This document shows positions 8,929-17,141 of a DNA stretch of 64,000 bases, piece by piece. The notes beneath the pieces are model-generated. The model did no database searches. It saw nothing but the letters and a program-made list of their open reading frames with translations, and had not been told where the DNA came from. The stretch covers positions 186,001 through 250,000 of the forward strand of contig NZ_JACBJQ010000003.1 of the NCBI RefSeq assembly GCF_013404075.1, read 5' to 3'. Source of the DNA: Mycolicibacterium vinylchloridicum (GTDB lineage Bacteria > Actinomycetota > Actinomycetes > Mycobacteriales > Mycobacteriaceae). The translations under genes were made by a program, and so were the position numbers. Numbering within the stretch: position 1 is the first letter of the stretch; every line of letters starts with the position of its first letter.

Positions 8929-9978
8929 ATGATCCATCGGATGCTGAACTGCCGGGGCACCCGGATCCACGCCGTCGAAGAGGGCGAGGGACCGCTGGTG
9001 GTCCTGGTGCATGGCTTCCCCGAGTCGTGGTACTCCTGGCGGCACCAGATTCCGGCACTGGCCGCCGCGGGCTACCGCGTGGTGGCCATCGACCAGCGCG
9101 GCTACGGCCAATCATCGAAGTACCGGGTGCAAACGGCCTACCGTATCAAGGAATTGGCCGGCGACATCGTCGGCGTCATCGACGCCTACGGCGAGAAGCA
9201 AGCGGTCGTCGTCGGACACGATTGGGGTGCCCCGGTCGCGTGGACCTTCGCCTGGCTGCACCCCGAACGCTGTCGCGGTGTCGTCGGGATCAGCGTGCCG
9301 TTCGCCGGGCGGGGTGTGATCGGCCTGCCCGGCAGCCCCTTCGGCGAGAAGCGTCCCAACGACTACCACCTGGAACTGGCCGGGCCCGGGAAAGTCTGGT
9401 ATCAGGACTACTTCTCCGAACAGGACGCGATCATCACCGAGATCGAGGAGGATCTGCGCGGCTGGCTCCTCGGCCTCACCTACACAGTGTCCGGGCACGC
9501 CATGCGGGTCGCCACCGAAGCGGCGTTGGCCGCGGGGGTCGACCTCGACGCCATGGATCCGATCGAGGTGATCCGGTCCGGGCCGCTGTGCATGCCGCAC
9601 GGGGCCCGGCTCAAGGACGCCTTCGTCTACCCCGAGACCATGCCGGATTGGTTCACCGAGGCCGACCTCGATTTCTACACAGGGGAATTCGAGCGGTCCG
9701 GACTGGGTGGTCCGCTGAGCTTCTACCACAATATCGACAACGACTGGCACGACCTCGCCGAGTACGAGGGCACCCCGCTGATCCCGCCTGCGCTGTTCAT
9801 CGGCGGTCAGTACGACGTGGGCACCACCTGGGGTGCCGAAGCCGCTGAACGCGCGAACGAGGTGATGGTGAACTTCTGTGGCACCCACATGGTGGACGGC
9901 GTCGGGCACTGGATCCAGCAGGAGGAGCCGAAGGAGACCAACCGGCTGCTGCTCGATTTCATCACCGGACTGCGGTAG
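8929..9978 (+). CDS. Alpha/beta-hydrolase, epoxide hydrolase family
   Basis: 349-residue soluble epoxide hydrolase-type enzyme. HGFPESWYSWRHQ provides the oxyanion-hole HGFP motif. The nucleophile elbow is GHDWGAPVAW, with Asp as nucleophile, which marks epoxide hydrolases rather than esterases. The catalytic His is in DGVGHWIQQEEP near the C-terminus, and a long cap domain lies between them. It follows the fusion protein by 13 bp and would open an epoxide to a diol. Together with the LimB-like oxygenase two genes upstream, this gives an epoxidation-hydrolysis sequence. The substrate is not determined. Confidence 0.88.
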   Translation: MIHRMLNCRGTRIHAVEEGEGPLVVLVHGFPESWYSWRHQIPALAAAGYRVVAIDQRGYGQSSKYRVQTAYRIKELAGDIVGVIDAYGEKQAVVVGHDWGAPVAWTFAWLHPERCRGVVGISVPFAGRGVIGLPGSPFGEKRPNDYHLELAGPGKVWYQDYFSEQDAIITEIEEDLRGWLLGLTYTVSGHAMRVATEAALAAGVDLDAMDPIEVIRSGPLCMPHGARLKDAFVYPETMPDWFTEADLDFYTGEFERSGLGGPLSFYHNIDNDWHDLAEYEGTPLIPPALFIGGQYDVGTTWGAEAAERANEVMVNFCGTHMVDGVGHWIQQEEPKETNRLLLDFITGLR

Positions 9979-9989
9979 AGGCTTCGGCG

Positions 9990-11090
9990 ATGAAGACCTC
10001 ACACGGACGCGTTCGGCGCGCCGTCTCGGCGGTCGCCACGGCCCGTCCGGTCGTGGTGATGGATGACGTTGAGGGACAAGGCTATGTGGTGTTCGCCGCG
10101 GATGCGGCGACTCCCGAACTGCTCACCTTCACCGTCCGACACGGTTCCGGCTACGTGCGGGTCGCGCTGCCCGGATCGGAATGCGAGCGACTGAACCTGC
10201 CGCCGGTGTGCCACTGTGACGGCGAACCCAGCGGCACCGCGACACACCGGGTTGCCGTCGACTTCCGCGAGACCGGCACGGGGATCTCGTCGATCGATCG
10301 GGCCAGGACCATCGCCGCGCTCGCGGCAGCCGACGCCACACCGGCCGACTTCCGGCGGCCCGGCCATGTGGTCCCGGTACAGGCCGGGCGCTTGGGAGTC
10401 CTGGGTTCCACGCCGGGTGCCGCTGAGGCAGCGGTGGATTTGGCGCGGCTTGGTGCGCGACGACCCGCGGGCGTGCTGTGTGAGATTGTGTCCCAGCAGA
10501 ATCCGGCCGCGATGGCGGACCGTGACGAACTGGTGGCGTTCGCCGAGCACCATCGTCTGCCCCTCGTCGCGATCGCGGAGATCGCCGCGTATCGGCGCCG
10601 GACCGAGCCGCAGGTGGTGCGCTCGGCGGAGACGCTGTTACCCACTGGCGCAGGCACCTACCGGGTGGTCGGATTCCGCGACACCGGTGACGGGTGCGAG
10701 CACCTGGCGATGATTGCCGGCAATGCCGACGCGGATGCGCCGATGCCGCTGTACGTCCATATCGAGTGCCTCAGCGGTGACGTGTTCGGGTCCTTGGCCT
10801 GCAGCTGTGGCGCCGAACTCGACGCTGCGGTGGCGGCGATGCGTGCGCAAGGTACCGGCATGATCGTCTACCTGCGCCCGCGGGCACCGCGTGCGTGCGG
10901 TCTGCTCGCCACCACGGCTGCTCCTGATCTGCTGTCGGAGACTGTCGCGTGGATACTGCGTGACCTCGGTGTCTATACCGTCAGGTTGTCCGACGATGCA
11001 CCCGAACTGGGGCTGCTGATGTTCGGCGCGATCCGCGAGCACGGGCTGCACGTCGAGTCGGCCGCGTCGATGTGGTCGGCAGTCGGCTGA
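9990..11090 (+). CDS. Degenerate RibBA paralogue (DHBP synthase / GTP cyclohydrolase II-like)
   Basis: 366 residues with the RibB-RibA layout. The N-terminal half aligns with DHBP synthase (VVMDDVEGQGYVVFAAD, TGISSIDRARTIAAL, RPGHVVPVQA, AAVDLARLGARRPAGVLCEIV). The C-terminal half aligns with GTP cyclohydrolase II (HIECLSGDVFGSLACSCGAELDAAV). Key residues are missing. The acidic ENEGD cluster of RibB is GQGYV here, the HGTAF histidine is replaced (SGTAT), and the GHEGRGIGL loop of RibA reads PRAPRACGL, followed by a deletion. The three zinc Cys survive. Normal riboflavin synthesis is unlikely. Flavin or pterin binding, a changed reaction, or support for the flavoenzymes of this operon are possible. 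A housekeeping RibBA is presumably elsewhere. Confidence 0.75.
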   Translation: MKTSHGRVRRAVSAVATARPVVVMDDVEGQGYVVFAADAATPELLTFTVRHGSGYVRVALPGSECERLNLPPVCHCDGEPSGTATHRVAVDFRETGTGISSIDRARTIAALAAADATPADFRRPGHVVPVQAGRLGVLGSTPGAAEAAVDLARLGARRPAGVLCEIVSQQNPAAMADRDELVAFAEHHRLPLVAIAEIAAYRRRTEPQVVRSAETLLPTGAGTYRVVGFRDTGDGCEHLAMIAGNADADAPMPLYVHIECLSGDVFGSLACSCGAELDAAVAAMRAQGTGMIVYLRPRAPRACGLLATTAAPDLLSETVAWILRDLGVYTVRLSDDAPELGLLMFGAIREHGLHVESAASMWSAVG

Positions 11091-11126
11091 GGAATGTTGG
11101 GACAACATGATGGGAGCGACGGCGCG

Positions 11127-11897
11127 ATGACGCATCCGGACCTGGCCGGCAAAGCCACGATCGTGACCGGCGCGGGAGCGGGTATCGGCCTGGCGATCGC
11201 ACGACGGCTGGTGGCCGAGGGCTGCCGGGTGCTGTGCGCCGACATCAACGCCGAATCTGCCGATGCCGCAGCGGCGGACATCGGTGGCGGCGCAGTCGGC
11301 CATCAGGTGGATGTCAGCGATGAGGCACAGGTCATCGCCATGGTCGAGGCCTGCGCCGCGACGTTCGGTGGGGTGGACAAGCTTGTCGCCAATGCCGGTG
11401 TCGTGCACTTCGCGCCGCTGCTGGAGACCACTGTCGACGACTTCGATCGCATCATGCGCATCAATCTGCGGGGCGCCTGGCTGTGTACCAAACACGCTGC
11501 ACCCCGGATGATCGAGCGGGGCGGTGGTGCCATCGTCAACATGTCGTCGCTGGGCGGTCAGATAGCGGCCGCAGGCACCGCGGCGTACGGGATGTCCAAA
11601 GCCGGGATCATTCACCTCAGCCGCATCACCGCGGCCGAATTGCGTTCGGCGAATGTGCGATCGAACGCGTTGCTGCCCGCCTTCGTCGACACCCCGATGC
11701 AGCAGACCGCGATGACGATGTTCGACGAAGCCCTCGGTGAGGGCGGCGCAGACACGATGATCGGCCGGCTGCAGGGTCGAATGGCCGGGGCCGACGAGAT
11801 GGCCAGCGTCGTCGCCTTCCTCCTGTCGGACGACGCATCCATGGTCAACGGAACGGCGCAGGTCGCCGATGGGGGAACACTCGCGGCACTGTGGTGA
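11127..11897 (+). CDS. Short-chain dehydrogenase/reductase
   Basis: Classical SDR of 256 residues. It has the Rossmann TGAGAGIG, the CADIN segment after strand 2 (acidic residue favouring NAD), NAGV, the catalytic Ser in VNMSSLGG, and YGMSK as the YxxxK pair. The C-terminal NGTAQVADGG is the usual end. An earlier in-frame ATG at 11094 overlaps the region just after the preceding stop. I prefer 11127, which has GGGAG upstream and starts at the homology. It probably oxidises an alcohol or diol made by the epoxide hydrolase, being the last gene of that operon. Confidence 0.88.
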   Translation: MTHPDLAGKATIVTGAGAGIGLAIARRLVAEGCRVLCADINAESADAAAADIGGGAVGHQVDVSDEAQVIAMVEACAATFGGVDKLVANAGVVHFAPLLETTVDDFDRIMRINLRGAWLCTKHAAPRMIERGGGAIVNMSSLGGQIAAAGTAAYGMSKAGIIHLSRITAAELRSANVRSNALLPAFVDTPMQQTAMTMFDEALGEGGADTMIGRLQGRMAGADEMASVVAFLLSDDASMVNGTAQVADGGTLAALW

Positions 11898-11899
11898 GC

Positions 11900-13096
11900 T
11901 CAGTCGGCCTGGCTGGTCAGGATCGCATACGCGATGGTGGTCATCTCCAGCGCGACATCGGTCCGGCGGGTGAGATGCCATGTCCGCGAGACATCTTCGA
12001 TGAAGCTGACGGCGGCGGCGACCAGTAACCGAGCCTGTGCGACCGAGGTCTGCGGGACCAGGGTACGGACGAGGTCGATCCATACGCCGTCGCGGTCGGC
12101 CTGGTTCTTCGTGAAGCTGTCGCGAACTTCGGCAGATGCCGAAGACAGCTCGGTGATGGACACCGAGACGAGATCGGGATCCTCCAGACTGATCCGCACC
12201 CGCCCGCCCACGAGGTCGCGGAGACGCTGTGGCACAGGATCATTCGAGCGCAACGCGCGGATGCACTCGAGCGCCGACCACTCGTCGAGACGGCGCACCA
12301 GGGCGTCGAGGATGGCCTGCTTGGAGGCGAAGGACCGGTACAGCCCCGGGCCGGCGATACCCACCCGCTTACCGATGTCGGCGGTGCTGACCGCGGGAAA
12401 TCCATGGGCGCGGAACAGGTGTGCACCCGCGGCCAGCAGGGTCTCGTAGCGAGAGAACGACGCCAGCTCCCGGTCCGCCGGTTCTTTCAGCGGCTCGAGT
12501 GCCCCGACCGGAGGGGTACGGGCGGCCGCCATGCATGCGCGGTACAGCAGCTCTTTCAACTCGGCGCCCGGCAGGCTGAGGCTATGTCGCCCAAGGCTGG
12601 TCAGCGTGCTCGATACGGCCCATGCGCGCAGTTCCACGTGCGGGGCACTCAACTCCGGCATCTCCAGGCGCACGCCGGCTTGCATGCCCGCGACGATTGC
12701 GTTGATCCGGCCGCGTACCTCCGCACGGTCGGCTGCGGTCAGATAACGGGCTTCCCGCTGCCACAGCACGGTCAGAGCGCGTGTCTCGACTGCGGCTGCG
12801 ATCAATTCGGGCAATTCGGCGTGCAGAGCGCGGCTCGTCGACTCTGGTGCGCGGCCCTCGGGATTGCGGACACTCTGATACTCGTCCTGCGCGTTCAGTA
12901 TTGCCGCGGTGAGCAGGGCCTGCTTGTTGTCGTAGTGCCGATACAGAGCGCGGGCCGTGACACCGGCTGCTTCGGCGATCTCCTCCAGCTTGACCGAATG
13001 GAATCCGCGGTCGATGAACAGCCGGGCAGCCTGATCGAGGATCTGCTTCTTGCGGTCCTTCGGCCTGCGGCGCACGGTCGGTGCGGTTGGCTGCAT
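11900..13096 (-). CDS. Regulator with two TetR DNA-binding domains
   Basis: 398-residue protein containing two TetR/AcrR-type helix-turn-helix regions. The first, near residue 10, runs from [17 protein letters not shown] to [17 protein letters not shown]. The second, near residue 215, runs from [17 protein letters not shown] to [18 protein letters not shown]. Each is followed by its own ligand/dimer-type helical region. Ordinary TetR proteins are about 200 residues with one HTH, so this is an intramolecular duplication or fusion. The ATG at 13096 has AAGGAG upstream; a start at 13135 is also open. It ends 2 bp from the SDR stop and is the obvious candidate regulator of the 1-12 kb catabolic genes. 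Confidence 0.85.
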   Translation of the reverse strand: MQPTAPTVRRRPKDRKKQILDQAARLFIDRGFHSVKLEEIAEAAGVTARALYRHYDNKQALLTAAILNAQDEYQSVRNPEGRAPESTSRALHAELPELIAAAVETRALTVLWQREARYLTAADRAEVRGRINAIVAGMQAGVRLEMPELSAPHVELRAWAVSSTLTSLGRHSLSLPGAELKELLYRACMAAARTPPVGALEPLKEPADRELASFSRYETLLAAGAHLFRAHGFPAVSTADIGKRVGIAGPGLYRSFASKQAILDALVRRLDEWSALECIRALRSNDPVPQRLRDLVGGRVRISLEDPDLVSVSITELSSASAEVRDSFTKNQADRDGVWIDLVRTLVPQTSVAQARLLVAAAVSFIEDVSRTWHLTRRTDVALEMTTIAYAILTSQAD

Positions 13097-13216
13097 CGCT
13101 GGAGTACTCCTTCCGTGATCGCCGGATCGCCACATCTTCCCAGATTGCGTAAGGCCCCAATCGGGAACGTACTAAAAAAATACATCACTCGATCAAAAAG
13201 GGTGTCTTCGTGGGAT

Positions 13217-13230
13217 ATTGGACCGCCAAT
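13217..13230. promoter_or_regulatory. Inverted repeat between divergent regulators
   Basis: ATTGG-ACCG-CCAAT is a perfect 5-bp inverted repeat in the 168-bp gap between the tandem TetR gene and the LuxR-type gene. It could be an operator for either regulator. The arms are short, so chance occurrence cannot be excluded. Confidence 0.3.
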
Positions 13231-13264
13231 CAGGGACACAAGTAGTTATCAGCTATAGACATAA

Positions 13265-14236
13265 TTGTCTGGTCCGCGTACTCTCGCCAAGGTGATCGGT
13301 CGTCTTGATGCGACGGCGAAGACTTCTGGCGGGACTTCGCTGAGTCGTCTTCCCGCCGTCGTGGGTGGTCATCCCCGGCCACGAAGCGACGTGCGCGAGC
13401 CCGACACCGGGCATCTGATCGCCGGGGTGCAGAAGGCGGTCGACCGCCTCGTCGCGGCTTCCTCCATGGACGAACTGCTGGCACTAGCGGCCGAGGCGGC
13501 GGCTCAGATCGGCTTCACCCGCGCGATGTTCTCCCGCGTTGACCATGGGATCTGGCTGACCCAAAGTGCCTATACCGTCGACGATCCCGACTTCGCCGAG
13601 CAGCTCGTCGCATTCGGAAGCGCACATTCCCGACGGTTGGCCGGCCAGCTGGTCGAATCCGAGATGCTGCTCAGTGGAACGCCGATTCTGGTCGCCGATG
13701 CGCAATCGAACACCAGGGTCTTCCGCAAGCTCGTGAGGTTCGCGCGGACAACCGATTACGTTGCCGCACCTGTTCAGGCGTGGGGTCTTCCGGTGGCCAT
13801 GGTGCATGCCGATCGGTACCCCGATCGCAGCGTTGCGGAGATCGATCGCCGGCTTCTCGGCCTGTACGCAGGCGGTCTCGGCCTGGCCATCGAGCGCGCG
13901 CAACTGGCCGACCGGTTGAGGGTCATCAACCAGGCGTCGGCCGCGCCGGGTGAGCGGGTGGCCGACGATGATGCGAACCAGGGCGCGCCGGTGCGGCTGG
14001 CGGCGGTGTCGCCGTTGCCGAGCGCCGAACATGCCACCGAGCGGCTCTCCCCGCGTGAATGGGATGTGCTGCGCAGCGTCGCGTTGGGCAAGACCAACGC
14101 ACAGATCGCCACCGGCCTCTTCCTGACCGAGAACACGGTGAAGGTACACGTCAAGCGCATCCTGCGGAAGCTGGGAGCTGCCAACCGAACTGAGGCTGCG
14201 GCGCTGTACCACCGACTGACCCGGCGGGGGCCCTAG
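13265..14236 (+). CDS. LuxR-family regulator with GAF-like sensor domain
   Basis: 323-residue regulator. Residues about 55-220 look like a GAF-type sensory domain (AAAQIGFTRAMFSRV, GLPVAMVHADRYP, then the helix GLAIERAQLADRL). The C-terminal 65 residues are a LuxR HTH, with LSPREWDVLRSVALGKTNAQ followed by NTVKVHVKRILRKLG. No receiver aspartate region is present, so it is not a classical response regulator. The start is uncertain: the TTG at 13265 lacks a clear RBS, and a GTG at 13292 is an alternative. Its 3' end overlaps the convergent DeoR gene by 4 bp. The target genes are unknown. Confidence 0.8.
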   Translation: MSGPRTLAKVIGRLDATAKTSGGTSLSRLPAVVGGHPRPRSDVREPDTGHLIAGVQKAVDRLVAASSMDELLALAAEAAAQIGFTRAMFSRVDHGIWLTQSAYTVDDPDFAEQLVAFGSAHSRRLAGQLVESEMLLSGTPILVADAQSNTRVFRKLVRFARTTDYVAAPVQAWGLPVAMVHADRYPDRSVAEIDRRLLGLYAGGLGLAIERAQLADRLRVINQASAAPGERVADDDANQGAPVRLAAVSPLPSAEHATERLSPREWDVLRSVALGKTNAQIATGLFLTENTVKVHVKRILRKLGAANRTEAAALYHRLTRRGP

Positions 14237-14991
14237 GTCCGGACGACCGACGGCCCCATCGCCTCGTACCGCCGGGCCTCGGCGAGGGACAGTTCGGTGC
14301 CGGTCACGATCGAGTCGAAGTCGGAGACTTCGGCGAACCGGCAAAAGCTGCTGACGCCGAACTTGGTGTGGGCGGCCACCAGAACCCGGCGTCGGGCGAC
14401 CTTGACGGCGGTCTGCTTCACCGCGGCCACCGCCGGGTCGGGTGTCGTGAGCCCGTGTTCGGGTGAAATACCGTTCGTCCCAAGATAAGCGATGTCGATC
14501 ACCAGGCTGCCGAGCATGTCAGTGGCCCAATGGTCCACGGTGGCCAGGGTGCGGCCCCGCATCCGTCCGCCGAGCAGCAGGACCGTCACCGACTCGCTGT
14601 GAGCCAGCGCCTCGGCGGCCAGCAGCGAGGAGGTGACCACCGTCAGTTCGTGATCGGCGAGCCGCTCGGCGATCAGCCGCGGGGTGAAACCCTCGTCCAG
14701 GTAGACCGTTTCGGCTCCGTGCAGCAGCTCAGTGGCGCCGCCGGCGATCCGGTGCTTCTCGGCGAGATCGACCTGGCTGCGGTATTCGACCGTCGATTCG
14801 AACGCCGCCGTCTCCAGCGGGATGGCGCCGCCGTGAACGCGCTTGAGCATCCTGCGCCCGGCGAGGACCTTCAGGTCGCGACGGATGGTCTCGGCCGCGA
14901 CATCCAGCTCCTCGGCCAGCGCGGCTACCTCGACCCGCCCCCTGGTGCGGGCGAACTCGACGATGCGGCCTTGGCGGGTATCCGAATCCAC
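14233..14991 (-). CDS. DeoR-family transcriptional regulator of sugar/polyol genes
   Basis: 252-residue DeoR/GlpR-type repressor. The N-terminal winged HTH reads RQGRIVEFARTRGRVEV, ELDVAAETIRRDLK and LKRVHGGAIP. The C-terminal DeoRC effector domain has TVYLDEGFTP, LTVVTSSLLAAEAL, DIAYLGTNGI and VLVAAHTKFG, the usual sugar-phosphate-binding fold. GTG start. It begins 10 bp after the PTS permease stop on the same strand, so it is co-transcribed with the permease and very likely represses that operon and the divergent dehydrogenase in response to a phosphorylated polyol. Confidence 0.88.
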   Translation of the reverse strand: MDSDTRQGRIVEFARTRGRVEVAALAEELDVAAETIRRDLKVLAGRRMLKRVHGGAIPLETAAFESTVEYRSQVDLAEKHRIAGGATELLHGAETVYLDEGFTPRLIAERLADHELTVVTSSLLAAEALAHSESVTVLLLGGRMRGRTLATVDHWATDMLGSLVIDIAYLGTNGISPEHGLTTPDPAVAAVKQTAVKVARRRVLVAAHTKFGVSSFCRFAEVSDFDSIVTGTELSLAEARRYEAMGPSVVRT

Positions 14992-15001
14992 GTCGCTATT
15001 C

Positions 15002-17002
15002 TCACCCGCCGGTGCCGCCGAGTACCGATTGGATCTCCTCGCGGGTGGTGGCCTCGCGGAGGCGGGCTACCTCGCCGGAGTTCAAGAACACCCCGGCGAT
15101 CTTCGTCAGCAGCGCCATGTGGTCCTTTCCGGCCCCCGCGATACCGACCACGAACTCGGCCGGCTTGCCGTTCCAGTCGATCGGTTCGGCATAGCGGACG
15201 AATGAGATTCCGGTGCGCCGGATGGAGTCCTTGGCCTCGTTGGTGCCGTGCGGGATCGCCAGGCCGTTGCCCATGTAGGTGGACACCGAGCCCTCCCGTT
15301 CGTGCATGGCGTGGACGTACGACGGTTCGACGGCACCACACGCCACCAGCAACCTGCCCGCTTCGCTGATCGCGCCATCCCGCGTGGTGGCCGTACCCGT
15401 CAACACGATGGATTCGACGGTCAGCACGTCCTGCGCCGGGGCCTCGTCGGCCGGTTCGTCGACGGCAGGCGCGCTCGCAGCGCCGTTGGTCCTGGCGAGC
15501 AGTTCCACGATCTCGTCGTACTGCGGGGCGTTCATGAAGTTCTCGACAGACACGTGGGCGGCCGACGGTGTCTTCTGCCGGGCGCGGTCGGTGAGGTCCT
15601 GGTGAGTGACCACCAACCCGTAGTCGTCGGTGAGATTCGAGATCGCTTGATTGGTGACTTTGACGTCAGTGAACCCGGCACCCTGAATCTTTTTGCGCAG
15701 CACCGACGCACCCATCGCGGAGGAGCCCATACCGGCATCGCACGCGAAGACGATGCTGGTGATCGGGCCGCGGCCGGCGGACCCTGTCAGTGCCGCGGAC
15801 ACGCTGGATTTCTTCCCTTTGAGGGCTTCCATCTCTGCGGTGGCCGCGGCCAGGTCCCCGTCGTCGTCGGCCTTGTCGGTCTTCAGTAGCAGGGCGGCGA
15901 CCGCGAATGAAACTGCGGCTGCACCGAATACCGACAGTGTGACGCCGAGGTAGCTGCCCGAGGCGGTCTGCGCGTAGACGGCGATGATCGAGCCGGGTGC
16001 TGCCGGCGCACGAAGACCCGAGTTGAACAGGACATTGATGAAGATGCCTGTCATACCGCCCAGGATGGTGGCCGCGATCAGCTTCGGCTTCATCAACACG
16101 TACGGGAAGTAGATCTCGTGGATGCCGCCGAAGAACTGGATGATCGCAGCTCCCGGCGCCGACGCCTTTGCCGCACCCCGGCCGAATGCCATGAATGCCA
16201 ACAGAATTCCCAGCCCAGGCCCGGGATTGGCCTCGAGCAGGAACAACACGGACTTGCCGGTTTCCAGCGCCTGCGTGGTGCCCAGCGGGGTCAACACGCC
16301 GTGGTTGATGGCGTTGTTGAGGAACAGCACCTTGGCCGGTTCGATGAAGATCGATGTCAGCGGCAGTAGATCGTGGGCGACCAGGAAATCCACGACGTTG
16401 CCGGCGCCGTGGCTGAACGAGGACACGATCGGACCGATTCCGAAGAAGCCGAAGGTGGCCAGGATGAGCCCGACGATGCCGGCCGAGAAGTTGTCGATGA
16501 GCATTTCGAAGCCGGGACGAACCTTCCCGTCCCAGATGGCGTCGACCTTCTTCATCACCCAACCGCCGAGGGGCCCCATGATCATCGCGCCGAGGAACAT
16601 CGGAATGTCGGTCCCGGCGATGACACCCATGGTCGCGATCGCACCGACGACACCGCCGCGGATCCCGTACACCATCCGGCCGCCGGTGGCGCCGATCAGG
16701 ATCGGCAGCAGGTAGGTGATCATCGGCGCGACGACGCCGCCGTCGGCGAAGTCCCCCCAGCCACCGATCTTGGCCACCCATCCGCCCGGGTCACGCAGTC
16801 CCGGGAAGATGCCGGTCAGCCAGCCGGCCTTGATGAACAGTGCGGTGATCAGGCCCCACGCGATGAACGCGCCGATATTGGGCATGACCATGTTCGACAG
16901 CGACGTGCCCAGCTTCTGGACGTGAACCCGTGCGCCGGTCCGCGGCTTCGTCTCGGTGGTGGACAACTCGAGGCCTCCGATCTTGGGGGTGATGCCGGTC
17001 AC
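15002..17002 (-). CDS. mtlA: PTS mannitol-type permease, subunits IICBA in one chain
   Basis: 666-residue phosphotransferase permease with all three domains. IIC (about residues 30-370) is multi-membrane-spanning and has the substrate motif GGIHEIYFPY. IIB (about 410-500) has the phospho-cysteine in VFACDAGMGSSAMGA. IIA (about 525-665) has the phospho-histidine in GLAIPHGTNEA. It imports and phosphorylates a hexitol, using phosphate from HPr. The GTG at 17002 has a weak RBS. A TTG at 16966 has GGAGG seven bases upstream and may be the real start, removing 12 residues. The linked DeoR regulator and divergent dehydrogenase support polyol use. Mannitol is the best guess from the domain order. 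Confidence 0.9.
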   Translation of the reverse strand: MTGITPKIGGLELSTTETKPRTGARVHVQKLGTSLSNMVMPNIGAFIAWGLITALFIKAGWLTGIFPGLRDPGGWVAKIGGWGDFADGGVVAPMITYLLPILIGATGGRMVYGIRGGVVGAIATMGVIAGTDIPMFLGAMIMGPLGGWVMKKVDAIWDGKVRPGFEMLIDNFSAGIVGLILATFGFFGIGPIVSSFSHGAGNVVDFLVAHDLLPLTSIFIEPAKVLFLNNAINHGVLTPLGTTQALETGKSVLFLLEANPGPGLGILLAFMAFGRGAAKASAPGAAIIQFFGGIHEIYFPYVLMKPKLIAATILGGMTGIFINVLFNSGLRAPAAPGSIIAVYAQTASGSYLGVTLSVFGAAAVSFAVAALLLKTDKADDDGDLAAATAEMEALKGKKSSVSAALTGSAGRGPITSIVFACDAGMGSSAMGASVLRKKIQGAGFTDVKVTNQAISNLTDDYGLVVTHQDLTDRARQKTPSAAHVSVENFMNAPQYDEIVELLARTNGAASAPAVDEPADEAPAQDVLTVESIVLTGTATTRDGAISEAGRLLVACGAVEPSYVHAMHEREGSVSTYMGNGLAIPHGTNEAKDSIRRTGISFVRYAEPIDWNGKPAEFVVGIAGAGKDHMALLTKIAGVFLNSGEVARLREATTREEIQSVLGGTGG

Positions 17003-17052
17003 AGCTGTAGATCAGTAAACCGCACAACCGGGCAACAATGCAAGCAATCGGT

Positions 17053-17088
17053 CATAAACGGGCGCAATAAATTGTGGTTTTATGCCCG
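17053..17088. promoter_or_regulatory. Candidate operator between PTS permease and polyol dehydrogenase
   Basis: The 139-bp divergent gap contains CGCAAT-AA-ATTGTG (about 17063-17076), a CAAT/ATTG inverted repeat. It is flanked by CATAAAC at 17053-17059 and GTTTTATG at 17077-17084, an imperfect outer repeat. The AT-rich block stands out from its GC-rich surroundings. The co-encoded DeoR protein is the likely ligand; this is inference. Confidence 0.4.
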
Positions 17089-17141
17089 GATTGCCGCTAG
17101 AGTGTGGACCAGCTCACCGTCGCATCGGAAGGACGATCGTC

